Positions 45,648 to 55,882 of a DNA stretch of 64,000 nt are shown one piece after another (position 1 is the stretch's first letter; every line of letters begins with the position of its first letter). This DNA is from Tetrapyrgos nigripes (taxonomy: Eukaryota; Basidiomycota; Agaricomycetes; Agaricales; Campanellaceae). The stretch is from the NCBI GenBank assembly GCA_013368315.1, contig JAACJM010000082.1, forward strand, positions 124,001 to 188,000. Direction: 5' to 3'. A program made the position numbers and the translations under genes. A model generated the notes under the pieces. The model was not told the origin of the DNA. It searched no databases and was given only the letters and a program-made list of their open reading frames with translations.

Positions 45648-48600
45648 ATACCTCCCCTGCTACGTCGTCAGGAGGAGGAACATGGACATACATACCAGTA
45701 AAACACAGGCAATACACGAGCCCTATACCCTTTCGTAAGCCACGATCTCTATCTGAATTGAGAATCACGGCAATCACTCGAAACCAACAGACCCCATCAA
45801 TAGAGCTTAAGACTGAATTAATCGGGAAAATAACTGGACGAAAAATCGACGCAACCGCTCTACTAGACAGTGGAGCAGAAGGGATCATCATTAATAATGC
45901 CTTCGCCCGAAAACATCATCTCAGTCGCATCCCTCTAGAAAAACCATTTCCAGTTCGAAACGTCGATGGATCAGAAAACGTAATGGGATGGGTAAGACAT
46001 TACACCGTCCAAAAACTACGAATTTACGCCCCAGATCACCAATCCCATCACGAGGAGATTGCCGAATTTTACATCACGGATATCGGAGATCACGATATCA
46101 TTTTGGGTACCGATTGGTTACGACACCACAACCCAGAGATCGACTGGACAACATCGGAAATCAACCTAATGCGATGCCCCAGCGCTTGTACACTGGAAAA
46201 GACCCCAGTAAAGACTGAAGCTAAGTCGAAAAGCTCTCCTTCGAGAATGAAGAAACCTGAAATAGTAGACCCCAGAACACACCACCGAGACTACCAAGTG
46301 GTATTCAAAGAAATCGTGGGTCCCCACAAAACAATACCACAACCCAAGATAGCGGGACAACGTCGATCACAACGACCTAAAAGGACCCGATTACAATGGA
46401 TCGACTTAGGAGCAATGCTCTCCTCAGAAGACACGACCGGACAATGGAATGTTCCAGGACAATGGAGTGAACTCGTCATGGAATACCTAGACACCCCCAC
46501 CGATCCTGATGAAGGTCTATCAGATACCAAGCTGAGTATCCGAGCTGCCTTTAACAAAGCGCTACAAAACACTGAAAACAAATCCACAAACTCAGCAACC
46601 TCGTTACAAGAACAAATACCAAAACAATACCATGAATACTTATCGGTGTTCGACAAAAAGACTTCAGAACGCCTACCCCAACGAAGTAATTGGGACCACA
46701 CGATCGAACTACAAGATGGCTTCCAACCACGCGCATGTAAAACGTACCCTCTCTCCCCAAACGAACAATCCAAACTTGATTCCTTCCTGACCGAAAACCT
46801 CGAGAAAGGATACATTAAACCATCGAAGTCCCCAATGGCAAGTCCCTTCTTCTTTGTAAAGAAAAAAGACGGAAAACTACGCCCAGTACAGGATTACAGA
46901 GCACTTAACAAGGGCACCGTAAAGAACGCATACCCATTACCCCTCATTCCAGAACTAATCGACAAACTCAAAAACGCATATGTGTTCAGTAAAATCGACC
47001 TACGGTGGGGATACAATAATATCCGTATCAAAGAAGGAGATGAATGGAAAGCTGCCTTCAAAACCAACCGAGGACTATTCGAGCCAACAGTCATGTTTTT
47101 TGGATTAATGAACTTGCCGGCGACCTTTCAAGCAATGATGAACACTATCTTCAAGGATCTCATTGACCAAGGAAAGATCGTTGTCTACATGGATGATATT
47201 TTGATATTCACTCGCAACCTAGATGAACATAAGGAATTAGTCCAAACAGTCCTACGACGACTATGGGACAACGACCTATACGCCAAACCCGAAAAATGCA
47301 TATTCGAAGCAGACAAGGTCGACTTTTTGGGACTGATTGTCTCGCATGACACTCTATCCATGGACCCAGTTAAAGTAGAAGGGGTACTCGAATGGCCAAC
47401 TCCCAAAACCATAAAGGAAGTTCAGGCCTTCCTAGGATTCGGAAACTTCTACAGACGCTTCATCAAGGACTTTTCAAAAATCGCACGGCCCCTCTTCGAT
47501 CTGACTAGGAAGGACAACCACTGGAACTGGGGAACAGAGGCCGAGAAAGCATTCCAATCCCTCAAAACGGCCTTCACATCAAAACCCGTCCTACTGATGC
47601 CAGATCATACGAAACCATACCGAGTGGAAGTAGACGCATCAGACTACGCAACAGGGGGAATACTTATGCAAACCGGGGAAGACGACTGATGGCACCCAGT
47701 CGCCTACATCTCTAAAGCCCTCTCAGAAACCGAACGAAACTACGACATCCATGACAAGGAACTATTGGCAATCATACGGGCACTGGAAGCATGGAGACAC
47801 TATTTGGAGGGAGCCCCCCATTCTATCGAAATCCTCACCGACCACCGGAACTTAGAATATTTCCAGACCGCCCAAAAACTCAGTCGACGACAAGCACGAT
47901 GGGCGTTATGTATTCCTTACACGATTTGAGTTCTCCCTCCAACATAAACCCGGAAGTCTGAATAAAGCTGACCCGCTATCTAGACGACCAGACCACAAAC
48001 TCGGGACCGAGAATGACAACACTGACAGAATCCTTCTCAACCCCAAATTCTTCCGAATCCGAGCAACCAGACAAGGAACGGTAACAGCCATAGGAGATGT
48101 AGAACTACAAAGGCAAATCAAGGAATGTCCCAAGAGGGATCTAGAGGTAGTAAGTGCCTTAGATGTCATCCTATGAAACGGGCCACGTTCGCTGGTAAAA
48201 AAACCTACAGGAATGGAACTATGAAGACGGAATCATCCTATTCCGAGGGAAAATCTATGTCCCAGCAGACAACGATCTCCGACGGGATATCGTAAGGCTA
48301 CACCATGACTCCCTGGCAACGGGGCACCCCGGACGATACAAAACCTATGAACTAGTCAGCAGGGAATTCTGGTGGCCAGGAATGTCAGTCTTCGTCAAGG
48401 ACTACGTAACTGGCTGCGCCAAATGCCAGACAACGAAACCCAACAACTATCCCACTCAGATCCCCTTGATCCCCACCGAAATTCCAGAATGTCCGTTTGG
48501 AACTATTACCACCGACTTTATCACGGATCTCCCCGAGTGCAAAGGATTCAACACAATCCACGTCACAGTTGACAAATCAACAAAAATGGTCATCATATCG

Positions 48601-49551
48601 CTGTGTACGAAAACAATTGACAGTGACGGAACGGTGAATCTACTGCTTGACAACACTTGGCGACGATATGGATTGTGGGACAAGATGATATCCGACCGAG
48701 GCCCGCAGTTCGCTAGTAAGGTCATGGCCGCAGTCCATGAGAAGCTAGGCATCACTTCAGCCCTCAGTACCGCCTATCACCCACAAACCGACGGAGAGTC
48801 GGAACGATACAATCAGGAATTGGAACAGTTCTTACGGATCTTTTGCAACTATCGACAAGAAGACTGGGTGGACTATCTACCATATGCCGAATTCAGCCAT
48901 AACACCAGGATACATTCAGCAACGGGGAAGTCCCCCTTCGAACTCTTACACGGATACCAACCACGCTTCTTCCCATCATTTAATCCAACCTCTAACCTTC
49001 CGACAATAGAAGAACGACTCGAAAACCTCAACCGACTCAGGGACGAACTCAAAGCAAGCCTGACGTCGGCTGCCGAAACGATGAAAGCACAGCATGGTAA
49101 CCACTCCATATCCTGGACAGGATACAAAGTCAGAGACAGGGTGTTACTCGACGGAAAAAACCTGAAGACAACGAGACCAAAAGCTAAGTTGTCCGATCGT
49201 CGTCATGGACCATTCGAGATCATTGAAGTAGTCAGCCAGGTTAACTACAAATTGAAACTACCGGCAACCTGGCGGATACACCCCGTCTTCCACGCTTCCC
49301 TGTTAACGCCGTATGTGGAAACAAGTGCCCACGGACCAAACTACCCTGAACCTCCCGCGGAACTACTAGACGCAGACGAAGAATACGATGTCGAAATGAT
49401 ACTGGACTCCAAACCAACCAGGAATAGAAAGGGTACTCAATACCTGATCAAATGGTTGGATTACCCCGACTCGGAGAATACTTGGGTACCCACATCAAAC
49501 CTGACCAAGGTAAAAGACATGATCGAGGAATTCCACCAAAGACATCCCTGA
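45644..49551 (+). pseudogene. pol of the young chromovirus (protease-RT-RNase H-integrase-chromodomain)
   Basis: Protease site D-S-G-A at 45866-45877. The RT has D-K-L-K-N-A-Y-V-F-S-K-I-D-L-R-W-G-Y and the catalytic Y-M-D-D at 47186-47197, then F-L-G-F-G-N-F-Y-R-R-F. RNase H starts V-E-V-D-A-S-D-Y-A-T-G-G at 47626. A TGA at 47687-47689, followed directly by [10 protein letters not shown], a shift near 47912 and another near 48200 break the frame. The integrase has an H-H-C-C head (about 48300-48430), catalytic D at T-T-D-F, D at S-D-R-G-P-Q-F and E at G-E-S-E-R-Y-N-Q. The chromodomain at about 49387-49548 (Y-D-V-E-M-I-L-D-S-K … Y-L-I-K-W-L-D-Y) would direct insertion to marked chromatin. Confidence 0.95.
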
Positions 49552-49726
49552 GCTTACCGTCATTAACGGCATCTACTGTCACAATCCACTGGGCGAACTT
49601 GGCCGCCCCGCACTACCGCGGAGACAGACTCCTTTAAAGCCAGTTAAATTGACATCGAACAACAGAACAGAACTCAACCACATCCTACCAAAGAAACACC
49701 TTCTCATCCTCATAGCACGTCCCATC

Positions 49727-50266
49727 ATGACCACACCCATTGCCATCACTGTCTCAACCACCACCACGACGATCGATCCATTAACAGACAACACCAGACG
49801 CTGCAGATACGGCCAACGTTCGGGCCGGCGCTGTAGGTTGGACGAAGGACACGCGGGAAGGCACAGTGGATGCAACCAGTGCATTTGGCCAGGACAAGAC
49901 TCGAGGAAACGTTGTAGGATGGGGGAGGGACACCGGTCAAGATGCATCACCTACCGACCCAGTCTACGACTCAACGAACGAAACAACCTAGGATGGGGGG
50001 ATGCGAGCGCATGGGGAGGAACTATAGAGTTAAACAACAACAACAACGCTGGATGGGGTACAGCAAATGTCAGCAGTAACGATGGATGGGGCGCGTGGAC
50101 GGGAGGATGGGAAGGGCGTGAGTCAGCTCAAACGGGATGGGGTAACTTTCCCCATGACTTACCAGAGACTTGGCCGACTACACGTGGTTTGGACGGGAAA
50201 ATCAAGAAGCAGTGGACGAAGCAGTGGATCAGTTGGCTTCCGAGCTCCAGCGAAAGCTCGACCTAA
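49727..50266 (+). CDS. ORF3: duplicated Cys/His motif plus GW/WG repeats
   Basis: Intact 179-residue frame between pol and the polypurine tract. It has no match to any standard retroelement gene that I know. Residues 26-49 and 52-73 repeat one motif: C-x2-G/P-G-Q or G-Q, S, basic, C (C26/C36, C52/C63), then G-H (H42, H69) and a basic residue, so each looks like a small metal site. Residues 88-140 carry six GW/WG tryptophans (W90, W96, W110, W121, W128, W138) in a Gly/Asn/Ser-rich, disordered context; a Trp-rich end follows (W149-W170). GW/WG repeats bind Argonaute in known proteins. A longer reading from TTG at 49649 is possible. Function is an inference. Confidence 0.75.
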   Translation: MTTPIAITVSTTTTTIDPLTDNTRRCRYGQRSGRRCRLDEGHAGRHSGCNQCIWPGQDSRKRCRMGEGHRSRCITYRPSLRLNERNNLGWGDASAWGGTIELNNNNNAGWGTANVSSNDGWGAWTGGWEGRESAQTGWGNFPHDLPETWPTTRGLDGKIKKQWTKQWISWLPSSSESST

Positions 50267-50278
50267 AAAGGGGGGTAG
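50261..50278 (+). promoter_or_regulatory. polypurine tract of the young chromovirus
   Basis: CCTAAAAAGGGGGGTAG sits directly before the 3' LTR and overlaps the end of ORF3 (TAA at 50264-50266). This is the expected primer site for plus-strand DNA synthesis. Confidence 0.85.
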
Positions 50279-50762
50279 TGTCATGAATCGCCTCCGTCTC
50301 CTTCATTCCCCCTTTACTTTCTCCCTATTCTCTTCTACTATCTATTCACTTCTGCTCATCATTCTATCACCTTCCATAAACCCATAAGTATTGATTACCT
50401 CTCATCATCGTCTCTGGATCTATGACTCACCTCTCCGTTTCCCTTATCTCCATGGACATTCCTGTGTACATATTTCTTTACTTGATTCACATTCTTATCT
50501 CCTCCGATTCCTAAACTCCATGGACATTCCCACATATTCATTTCTCTTCCATATATATCTTAGATCTCGTAGCTAGGTTCCTTAGTCTGTTCACTTCGTC
50601 TCCACTCCGCTCCTAGTACAGTGCAGTGTCGAGCATAGTCAGCTACTCGATCTTCCTTCTTCTTCATTACTTACTCTCTACCTCGTCTCATTGTAACTCG
50701 TTGAATCTATCTCGTCCACTGTGTGACTTGGGTGGTTTTGCTAAGTGATAACGTTCTTGACA
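50279..50762 (+). repeat. 3' LTR of the young chromovirus
   Basis: 484 bp, differing from the 5' LTR at two positions only. Followed by the AGACA duplication at 50763-50767. Confidence 0.96.
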
Positions 50763-50767
50763 AGACA

Positions 50768-51240
50768 TTCTTGTTTGTCTGGATGTGTGCTTTATGCAAT
50801 GACATAATAGACGTGGCTGAGACCCACCTAGACAACACCTGGGGACTTTCTTTCTGTCCAAAGAGGGAAAGAGCTGAGTGGCCAAGGAAGAAAAAACAAA
50901 AAAATGAAGCATGAGAGATTCAACATTGGACTATGAGGAGGGGATGAAAGTCTCAAGGGCAGTACTCAATGCCTGTGGTGGCAGCTTCACCGCTGCCCAG
51001 GAGTTCATTGCAAAGGTAATCCCTCACAGATGCGATGTGACTGGTGTAATGGCTCTTCTATGCCGTCATGACCATCTATTGTTCCTGGTTAACATGACTT
51101 CACTGGGTGAGCAGCAGCATTACACCATTGCCCTGCTGGACAAACTTTTCAAGCACCTTCCCGACTTGGGGAATGGAGCAGATATAAGTGTTTGGACAAG
51201 GATGGCTTAGGCAGTTAAAGAATCCTTCAAAGTAGCTGTC
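50768..51240 (+). pseudogene. KDZ transposase, 3' part after the chromovirus
   Basis: Continues the gene of 41790-42989. It holds a strong KDZ block: the 50911-51210 frame has G-S-F-T-A-A-Q-E-F, then C-D-V-T-G-V-M-A-L-L-C-R-H-D-H-L-L-F-L (about 51033-51090) and G-E-Q-Q-H-Y-T-I-A-L-L-D-K-L-F, the region around the catalytic C-D-x-T-G and R-H-D. The rest of the transposase, including the final acidic residue, is missing; another element begins at about 51.3 kb. Confidence 0.75.
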
Positions 51241-51326
51241 AATATCAAAGCAGATGTGTCTCCGATCAATTAGATCAAAGCCGTGTAGTTGTCCTCAACA
51301 GGATGACTTGCTGGATATAGAACTGG

Positions 51327-52230
51327 ATGCACAAGATGGTGCTCGAGAGGTCAGAATCATCTGACTCTATGGATGAAGATGATGTCCCATCCAGATCCCT
51401 TCCCAGATCATCTTTCACACCACCCCAGGTGGTTTGCGACCACTTCCAAGGCGGGTGCAAGTATGCCTTGCCAATCACTGCACTTGCTCTGCAACTCATG
51501 AGAAACTTTGCTTGTGTTCTCAAGGATGGGATTATCACAGCACCTCCTCTGACATTCCAGATATTGCCAAGCAGATTCACATTCTCTTCATGAACAATTT
51601 TATTTACAAAAAACAGAAGAAAGTTGGTGGTGCAGTGGCAAGGGTTAGGGCAAAGGATTTCTACCTGTTTATCATGTCCTGCTACAATGCAAAGAACTTC
51701 ACATTCAGCTTCTCCACTTGGGTCTACCACATTCAGACCACCATCCAAAAATGGGAAGCAGCTCCCAAGCATTGGCAAGTGTCGATTCAGAAGATCAAGT
51801 GGCATGTCTGGAAGGAACATCATGCTGAGATTCAGGTACAGATGTCCAAGTTTCACAAGACCCTCCCAGCAGATACCTACTCCTACTTGACATTGTGGAT
51901 CGAAGAGAACCGTCATCGCTATCTCCCTAAACCCCCTCCAATACCACTGTCCAAACCAAGTAGTAGTTTGTCATCCTTTCAGCTGAAAACAGCAAAACAC
52001 AATCTCTCAACAACCATGGTCACAACAAGCACAAGCCCAACTCAAGGAGGGACTACCTTATGAAATCAGGATGATCCTACAAGGAGCCATCTACCAGATG
52101 CTTTGTTTGCATTGGCTACAACAGGAATGGCTGTGACAGAGACGCCAAGGCCTGTATTTTTCCCCATGTCTGCAGAGGTTGTGGATTCAATTCCCACACA
52201 TCCCAAACTCATTCTAGTACCAATACAAAA
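51327..52230 (+). pseudogene. gag-like protein of the tyrosine-recombinase element
   Basis: Frames 51327-51593 and 51434-52063 overlap and switch near 51560. The helical region contains W-E-A-A-P-K-H-W-Q-V-S and W-K-E-H-H-A-E-I, which I associate with Agaricomycete elements of this type. It is followed by a Cys/His cluster in another frame at about 52100-52200 (C-D-R-D-A-K-A-C-I-F-P-H-V-C-R-G-C) resembling a zinc finger. TGA at 52061-52063 ends the frame. Confidence 0.6.
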
Positions 52231-53278
52231 CCAGGGGAGGCCTCTGGAACTCGATGAAGACCTCTTCCCCATTGTCACTAGGCTCAAGCCTGACGCTTGG
52301 GAAGAACTTCTCAAAGCCTCAGGAGGTTTTGAAAGGTTCACTGAGGTACTGAAAGGCCTCAGAGAAGGGTTTCTCATCAGTGTCGAAAACTACCAACTAT
52401 CACACACTTTCATCTCCAACAACCACCCCTCTGCATCCACATTCAGCCATATCATCTGAACAAACCTTGATAAAGAAGTCATGCAAGGACATGTATTCTG
52501 CAGTCTCAAACCTGAATATTTGCAATCAAAGATCGGTCATTTTCGTACAGCACCTATGTCTGTTGTTCAGCAACGTGTTGATAAATTTCATGTTATTGTT
52601 AATCACTCTCATTCCAAATCCCAACTTCCCTGTCACATCCTCGCTAAGATCAAATCTGTCCATATCCACAACAACTCTCCCATACAATTATCTACTCCCA
52701 TCATTGTCGATCCTGAAACCTTCTCTGTCAACTCTTTCATTGATATGGACAAGTTTCAGTGTGCATGGGGTACCTTTTCTCAGTGTTGGCTCTTAGTAGC
52801 AAATGCTCCCACAGGTACACAAGCTGCTGTATTTGATGTCAACTCAGCCCTTAGAAACATCCCTATTCATCCCTCAGCCTGTTGCTTCATAGCACTGTTT
52901 TTCGAAGGCCTGGTGTATCTTGACCAGTGTCTTAATTTTGGCAAAGCATCTTCACTGAGCATCTGGGGCCTTGTCGCTGATGTGATGGTCCACATACTTC
53001 TATTTTATGGTGTTGAGGCTTTGGTCAAGTGGGTTGATGACTTCATCTTCTTCTGCTATCCAAAGAAGACTAACAACAATGGCTGCTATTCTTATTCTTA
53101 TGACGAAAAACTCATTTGGGATATAGCTGCCTATCTCGATTGGCCATGGGCAATTGCAAAATTTGTTCCCTTCACTTTCATTTTCCTATACATCAGCTTC
53201 TCATGGGATATAGCCAACAGAACTATGGAACTTCCTTTGAGTAAGAAGGAAAAATATGCCAAGAAGATCAACAATTGG
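52230..53278 (+). pseudogene. reverse transcriptase of the tyrosine-recombinase element
   Basis: The frame from 51434 continues with a TGA at 52457-52459. Motifs: A-A-V-F-D-V-N-S-A-L-R-N-I-P-I-H-P (palm, about 52830-52880), then V-K-W-V-D-D-F-I-F-F with V-D-D at 53033-53041. It runs to the W codon (TGG) at 53276-53278, exactly where the solo LTR starts. Makes DNA from element RNA; broken here. Confidence 0.8.
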
Positions 53279-53796
53279 TGTCAAGGTTGTCGGTACACTC
53301 AATAACCACCCAAGTCACACAATACGAGAAAGCCGGTTTTACAAGAGAATAGATTGATCAAGAAGGATAGAGAGATAGAGAGATAAGGAAAAGTAGGCTG
53401 ACTAGGCTCTACACTGCGTAGTAAGAGTACGGAGCGGAGACGAAGTGAACGAACTAAGGAATAGGTTACAAGGATCACAGGTATATAAGTAAAATATGAA
53501 CAGATGGGAAAGAGTAAGTAATAATAGACGGTATCATATGGAGATGTCAAGGGCGAGAGAATAACAAGTCAAATATGGATAGATGAAGGTACTGGATCAC
53601 ACAGCGTGATTGACAGTGAGAATGTCCATGGAGATAGGAATTGGAGGAGATAGGAATGTGAGTCATAGATCTAGAGAGATGGTAACTATAGACGATGATG
53701 AGAAATAGTTGATGTTTATGGGGTTAGAGTGGAGAATAGGTAATAAAGGGAAAAGAATAGAAAGGAAAATGAATAGGCGGGAGACGATTCATGACA
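53279..53796 (-). repeat. solo LTR (Ty3/gypsy), minus orientation
   Basis: 518 bp, plus-strand ends TGTCAAGG…GATTCATGACA, with perfect ATTGG duplications at 53274-53278 and 53797-53801. It belongs to the same family as the solo LTR at 26257-26755. Its internal end carries about 20 bp (53281-53300) not in the other copy. Confidence 0.92.
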
Positions 53797-53801
53797 ATTG
53801 G

Positions 53802-53852
53802 CTGGACGCAACAGACCACAGTAAAGAGAAAGCCGAATCCTTAGTTGATACC
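53802..53852 (+). pseudogene. 17-codon RT fragment between two insertions
   Basis: Exactly 51 bp of the tyrosine-recombinase element remain between the solo LTR and the minus-strand chromovirus. Read in frame with 53278 and 61703 they give L-D-A-T-D-H-S-K…, so both insertions left the host frame open. Confidence 0.75.
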
Positions 53853-54457
53853 TGTTAAGTCTGGGCAGATCCTAGCGTTAGGAAACACGTCAGACCCGAG
53901 CAGAAGTCTTATTGGGGGTTTTGGGAAAAGATAAAGACGAATCCGGGCGGAACCGGTAGTCTCTGAGATCGAAGTATAAGGAAGACACAGAATGGAATCC
54001 GTTAGGATGGTACTATGTTGTCTGAAGTCAGATGAAGTTAGGAGACCAGCTAATTCGATTTTAGACTTAAGCTATCTACTACAAAGTTGCTAGCTTAAGT
54101 ACTACTTCGGAAACTATCGGAATGAAGAGGAGTAAGATAGGGATGGTTCAGAAATAAAGGAAAAGCACATGGTGCTATTGGAGATGGATGGAGTACTGCA
54201 GAACAAAGTGGAAACAAAGTGGAACAGATTGGAGATGAAGTGGAGTAAGTTTTGGAGATTAGATACGAGCTATCCGGTAGTTATCTGAAATGAATCACGG
54301 GTTCCTGGATGGGATCCATTTGTGGAGATTAATAGTGGAGCTCGGATATGAATTGGAAATGAATGATCAGAAAGTGTTCGGGATGAAAGGAAATGAAGTT
54401 CAAAATAAAAGAAAAAGAAGTTCAGAAAAGGATTGGATATGATCGGAAGATATTACA
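53853..54457 (-). repeat. 3' LTR of chromovirus III
   Basis: 605 bp; carries two stretches absent from the other LTR (near 54142-54165 and 54343-54385). Confidence 0.93.
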
Positions 54458-54675
54458 GTATCCCCCTCTTAGGCCTCGAGCCCTCAAGAGGCTGTTGGAA
54501 TGAAGTTGGAAAGACAATAGAAGAAAAAATAGAAAAGGGGTGGACCCCAGAAAATGAACAATGGAATCGGAAACAAATGGAAACGATCGGGATTGTGAAT
54601 GGTTTCTAAATTAAGTAATTGGTAACGAAATGAACAGGAAACAATAAGGATGGTCTGTGCGCATATTTGAAAACG

Positions 54676-54683
54676 TATAAAAG
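54676..54683 (+). promoter_or_regulatory. TATA box of the antisense accessory gene
   Basis: TATAAAAG on the plus strand, 46 bp upstream of the ATG at 54729. It is inside chromovirus III but points against pol, so it would start a separate transcript. Confidence 0.6.
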
Positions 54684-54728
54684 GGAGAAGTCCTCGGAAG
54701 CAGAGCAAAACCAACTTCACCGTTATCG

Positions 54729-55654
54729 ATGTCTTTCACTACCTCCTACGTTCCCCTTGACGTCTCCACGCTCCTGATGGAGTATATGACTGAATGGACA
54801 ATGTCCAATGCGAAACCTCCGGCTCCTGTGCATCCCAAACCTTTGGTGGAGAAAGTGATCGATGATAGTATGAGGGTGACAGAAAAGCATCGGGTCTGTC
54901 AGGAAAATAAAAATGGTGTGTGACCTGTTTTGAATTGGGTTTTCCACAGATGTTAACGGAATTGGCTTTAGCTTGACAAGCACATGAAGCTCTGATGGAG
55001 GAATACGAGGCTGTGGAGGAGTTGATGGAGTTGTGGTTGGAGCAGCGGAAAGACGTGGAAAAGGCGAAGAAGGAGGAATTGGAGGCTGAGGAGAGGAAGC
55101 AGTTGGAGGAATGGGTAAGGAAGGAGAAGGAGGAGATGGAACGGGGCACGGAGATGGAAGTGGAGCATTCTGATGCAGGCCCATCGGAAAAGGCGAGAGG
55201 AAAGAGGAAAGCGAATCCCAGACCAAGTAGTCCTCGTGCAGCTTGGGATCTGGGGATGAAGACTCGGAGAGTGAGGAAGAGGTTGAGGTGGAGAAGGGAG
55301 AGGCATATGCTGAGGTACGTTTGGGTGTACCCGGCTCAGTTTGGAGTGCACGTCCCAAGGCGACGGGAAACGTGCTTGCGAGTCCTGCGCGGCATCATGC
55401 GTGGGGTGTAGTTTCACCAGTCGGAAGGCCGTCATTCCCGATGTCTTGACCCTTTGTGCCATACAGTTGGCCCAACTCCGTTGCCTCATCCATATGGAGA
55501 ATGTGATAGAGGTGATCGTGGCAGTGTTGGATATCACGCTTCCCAGAATGGAATGGAGGCAAGATTGTTGGGCATGCCGGAATCACTCAGAAAGCTGAAG
55601 AAGAAGGGAAAGGGGAAGAGACCGAGATCAAAGGCAGTGGTAGAGGAAGATTGA
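54729..55654 (+). pseudogene. antisense accessory gene of chromovirus III (coiled coil + Cys motif)
   Basis: Starts at the ATG at 54729 (M-S-F-T-T-S-Y-V-P-L-D-V). A 55-bp intron (about 54897-54951, GTCTGT…CACAG) can join it, in frame, to M-L-T-E-L-A-L-A, then a TGA, then a strongly Glu/Lys/Arg-rich coiled coil (about 54995-55240). Two or three shifts follow, through an acidic S-E-E-E-V-E-V-E stretch to R-A-C-E-S-C-A-A-S-C-V-G-C-S-F (about 55380-55425), a possible Zn-binding site, and a basic end (K-K-K-G-K-G-K-R). The order (basic leucine-like coil, acidic, Cys cluster) suggests a DNA- or chromatin-binding factor, but no family is recognised. The reverse-strand frame here is Pro/Ser-rich and is a shadow. 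Confidence 0.55.
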
Positions 55655-55882
55655 GGAAAGGGATGGATGTGTGCCGGATGCAATGGACACGAACATTTGT
55701 ATATAGATTTTTTTTTGTAATGGATACTTGACTGGACCCAGATGGGCAAAAACTTTCTTGGAACAAATTTCAAGTGAAGTTAAGATGCGATCAGAGTAAA
55801 AGGAAACAATGAGAAAAAAATAGAATAAATCAAAATTAGTGAAGAGCACTGGAAGGGACGGAAAACGTCGGAAAGATAAGGA

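Larger units (their letters stand above)
42995..50762 (+). mobile_element. young chromovirus (Ty3/gypsy with chromodomain), full length
   Basis: Complete 7.77-kb element on the plus strand. LTRs of exactly 484 bp (42995-43478, 50279-50762) begin TGTCATGAATCG and end GTTCTTGACA. A perfect target duplication AGACA lies at 42990-42994 and 50763-50767. I count 2 differences between the LTRs (43179/50463 and 43222/50506), so insertion was recent. Gene order: ORF0, gag, pol (protease, RT, RNase H, integrase, chromodomain), ORF3. Pol has one stop and two shifts; the other genes are open. Confidence 0.96.

Noticed and set aside
51016..51029. 14-bp intron (GTAATCCCTCACAG) in the KDZ fragment
   Set aside because: Far too short for a spliceosomal intron, and the frame is open through it.
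54723..55358. 211-residue Pro/Ser-rich minus-strand frame
   Set aside because: Shadow of the plus-strand coiled-coil gene, whose Glu/Lys codons read as Pro/Ser/Phe on the reverse strand.
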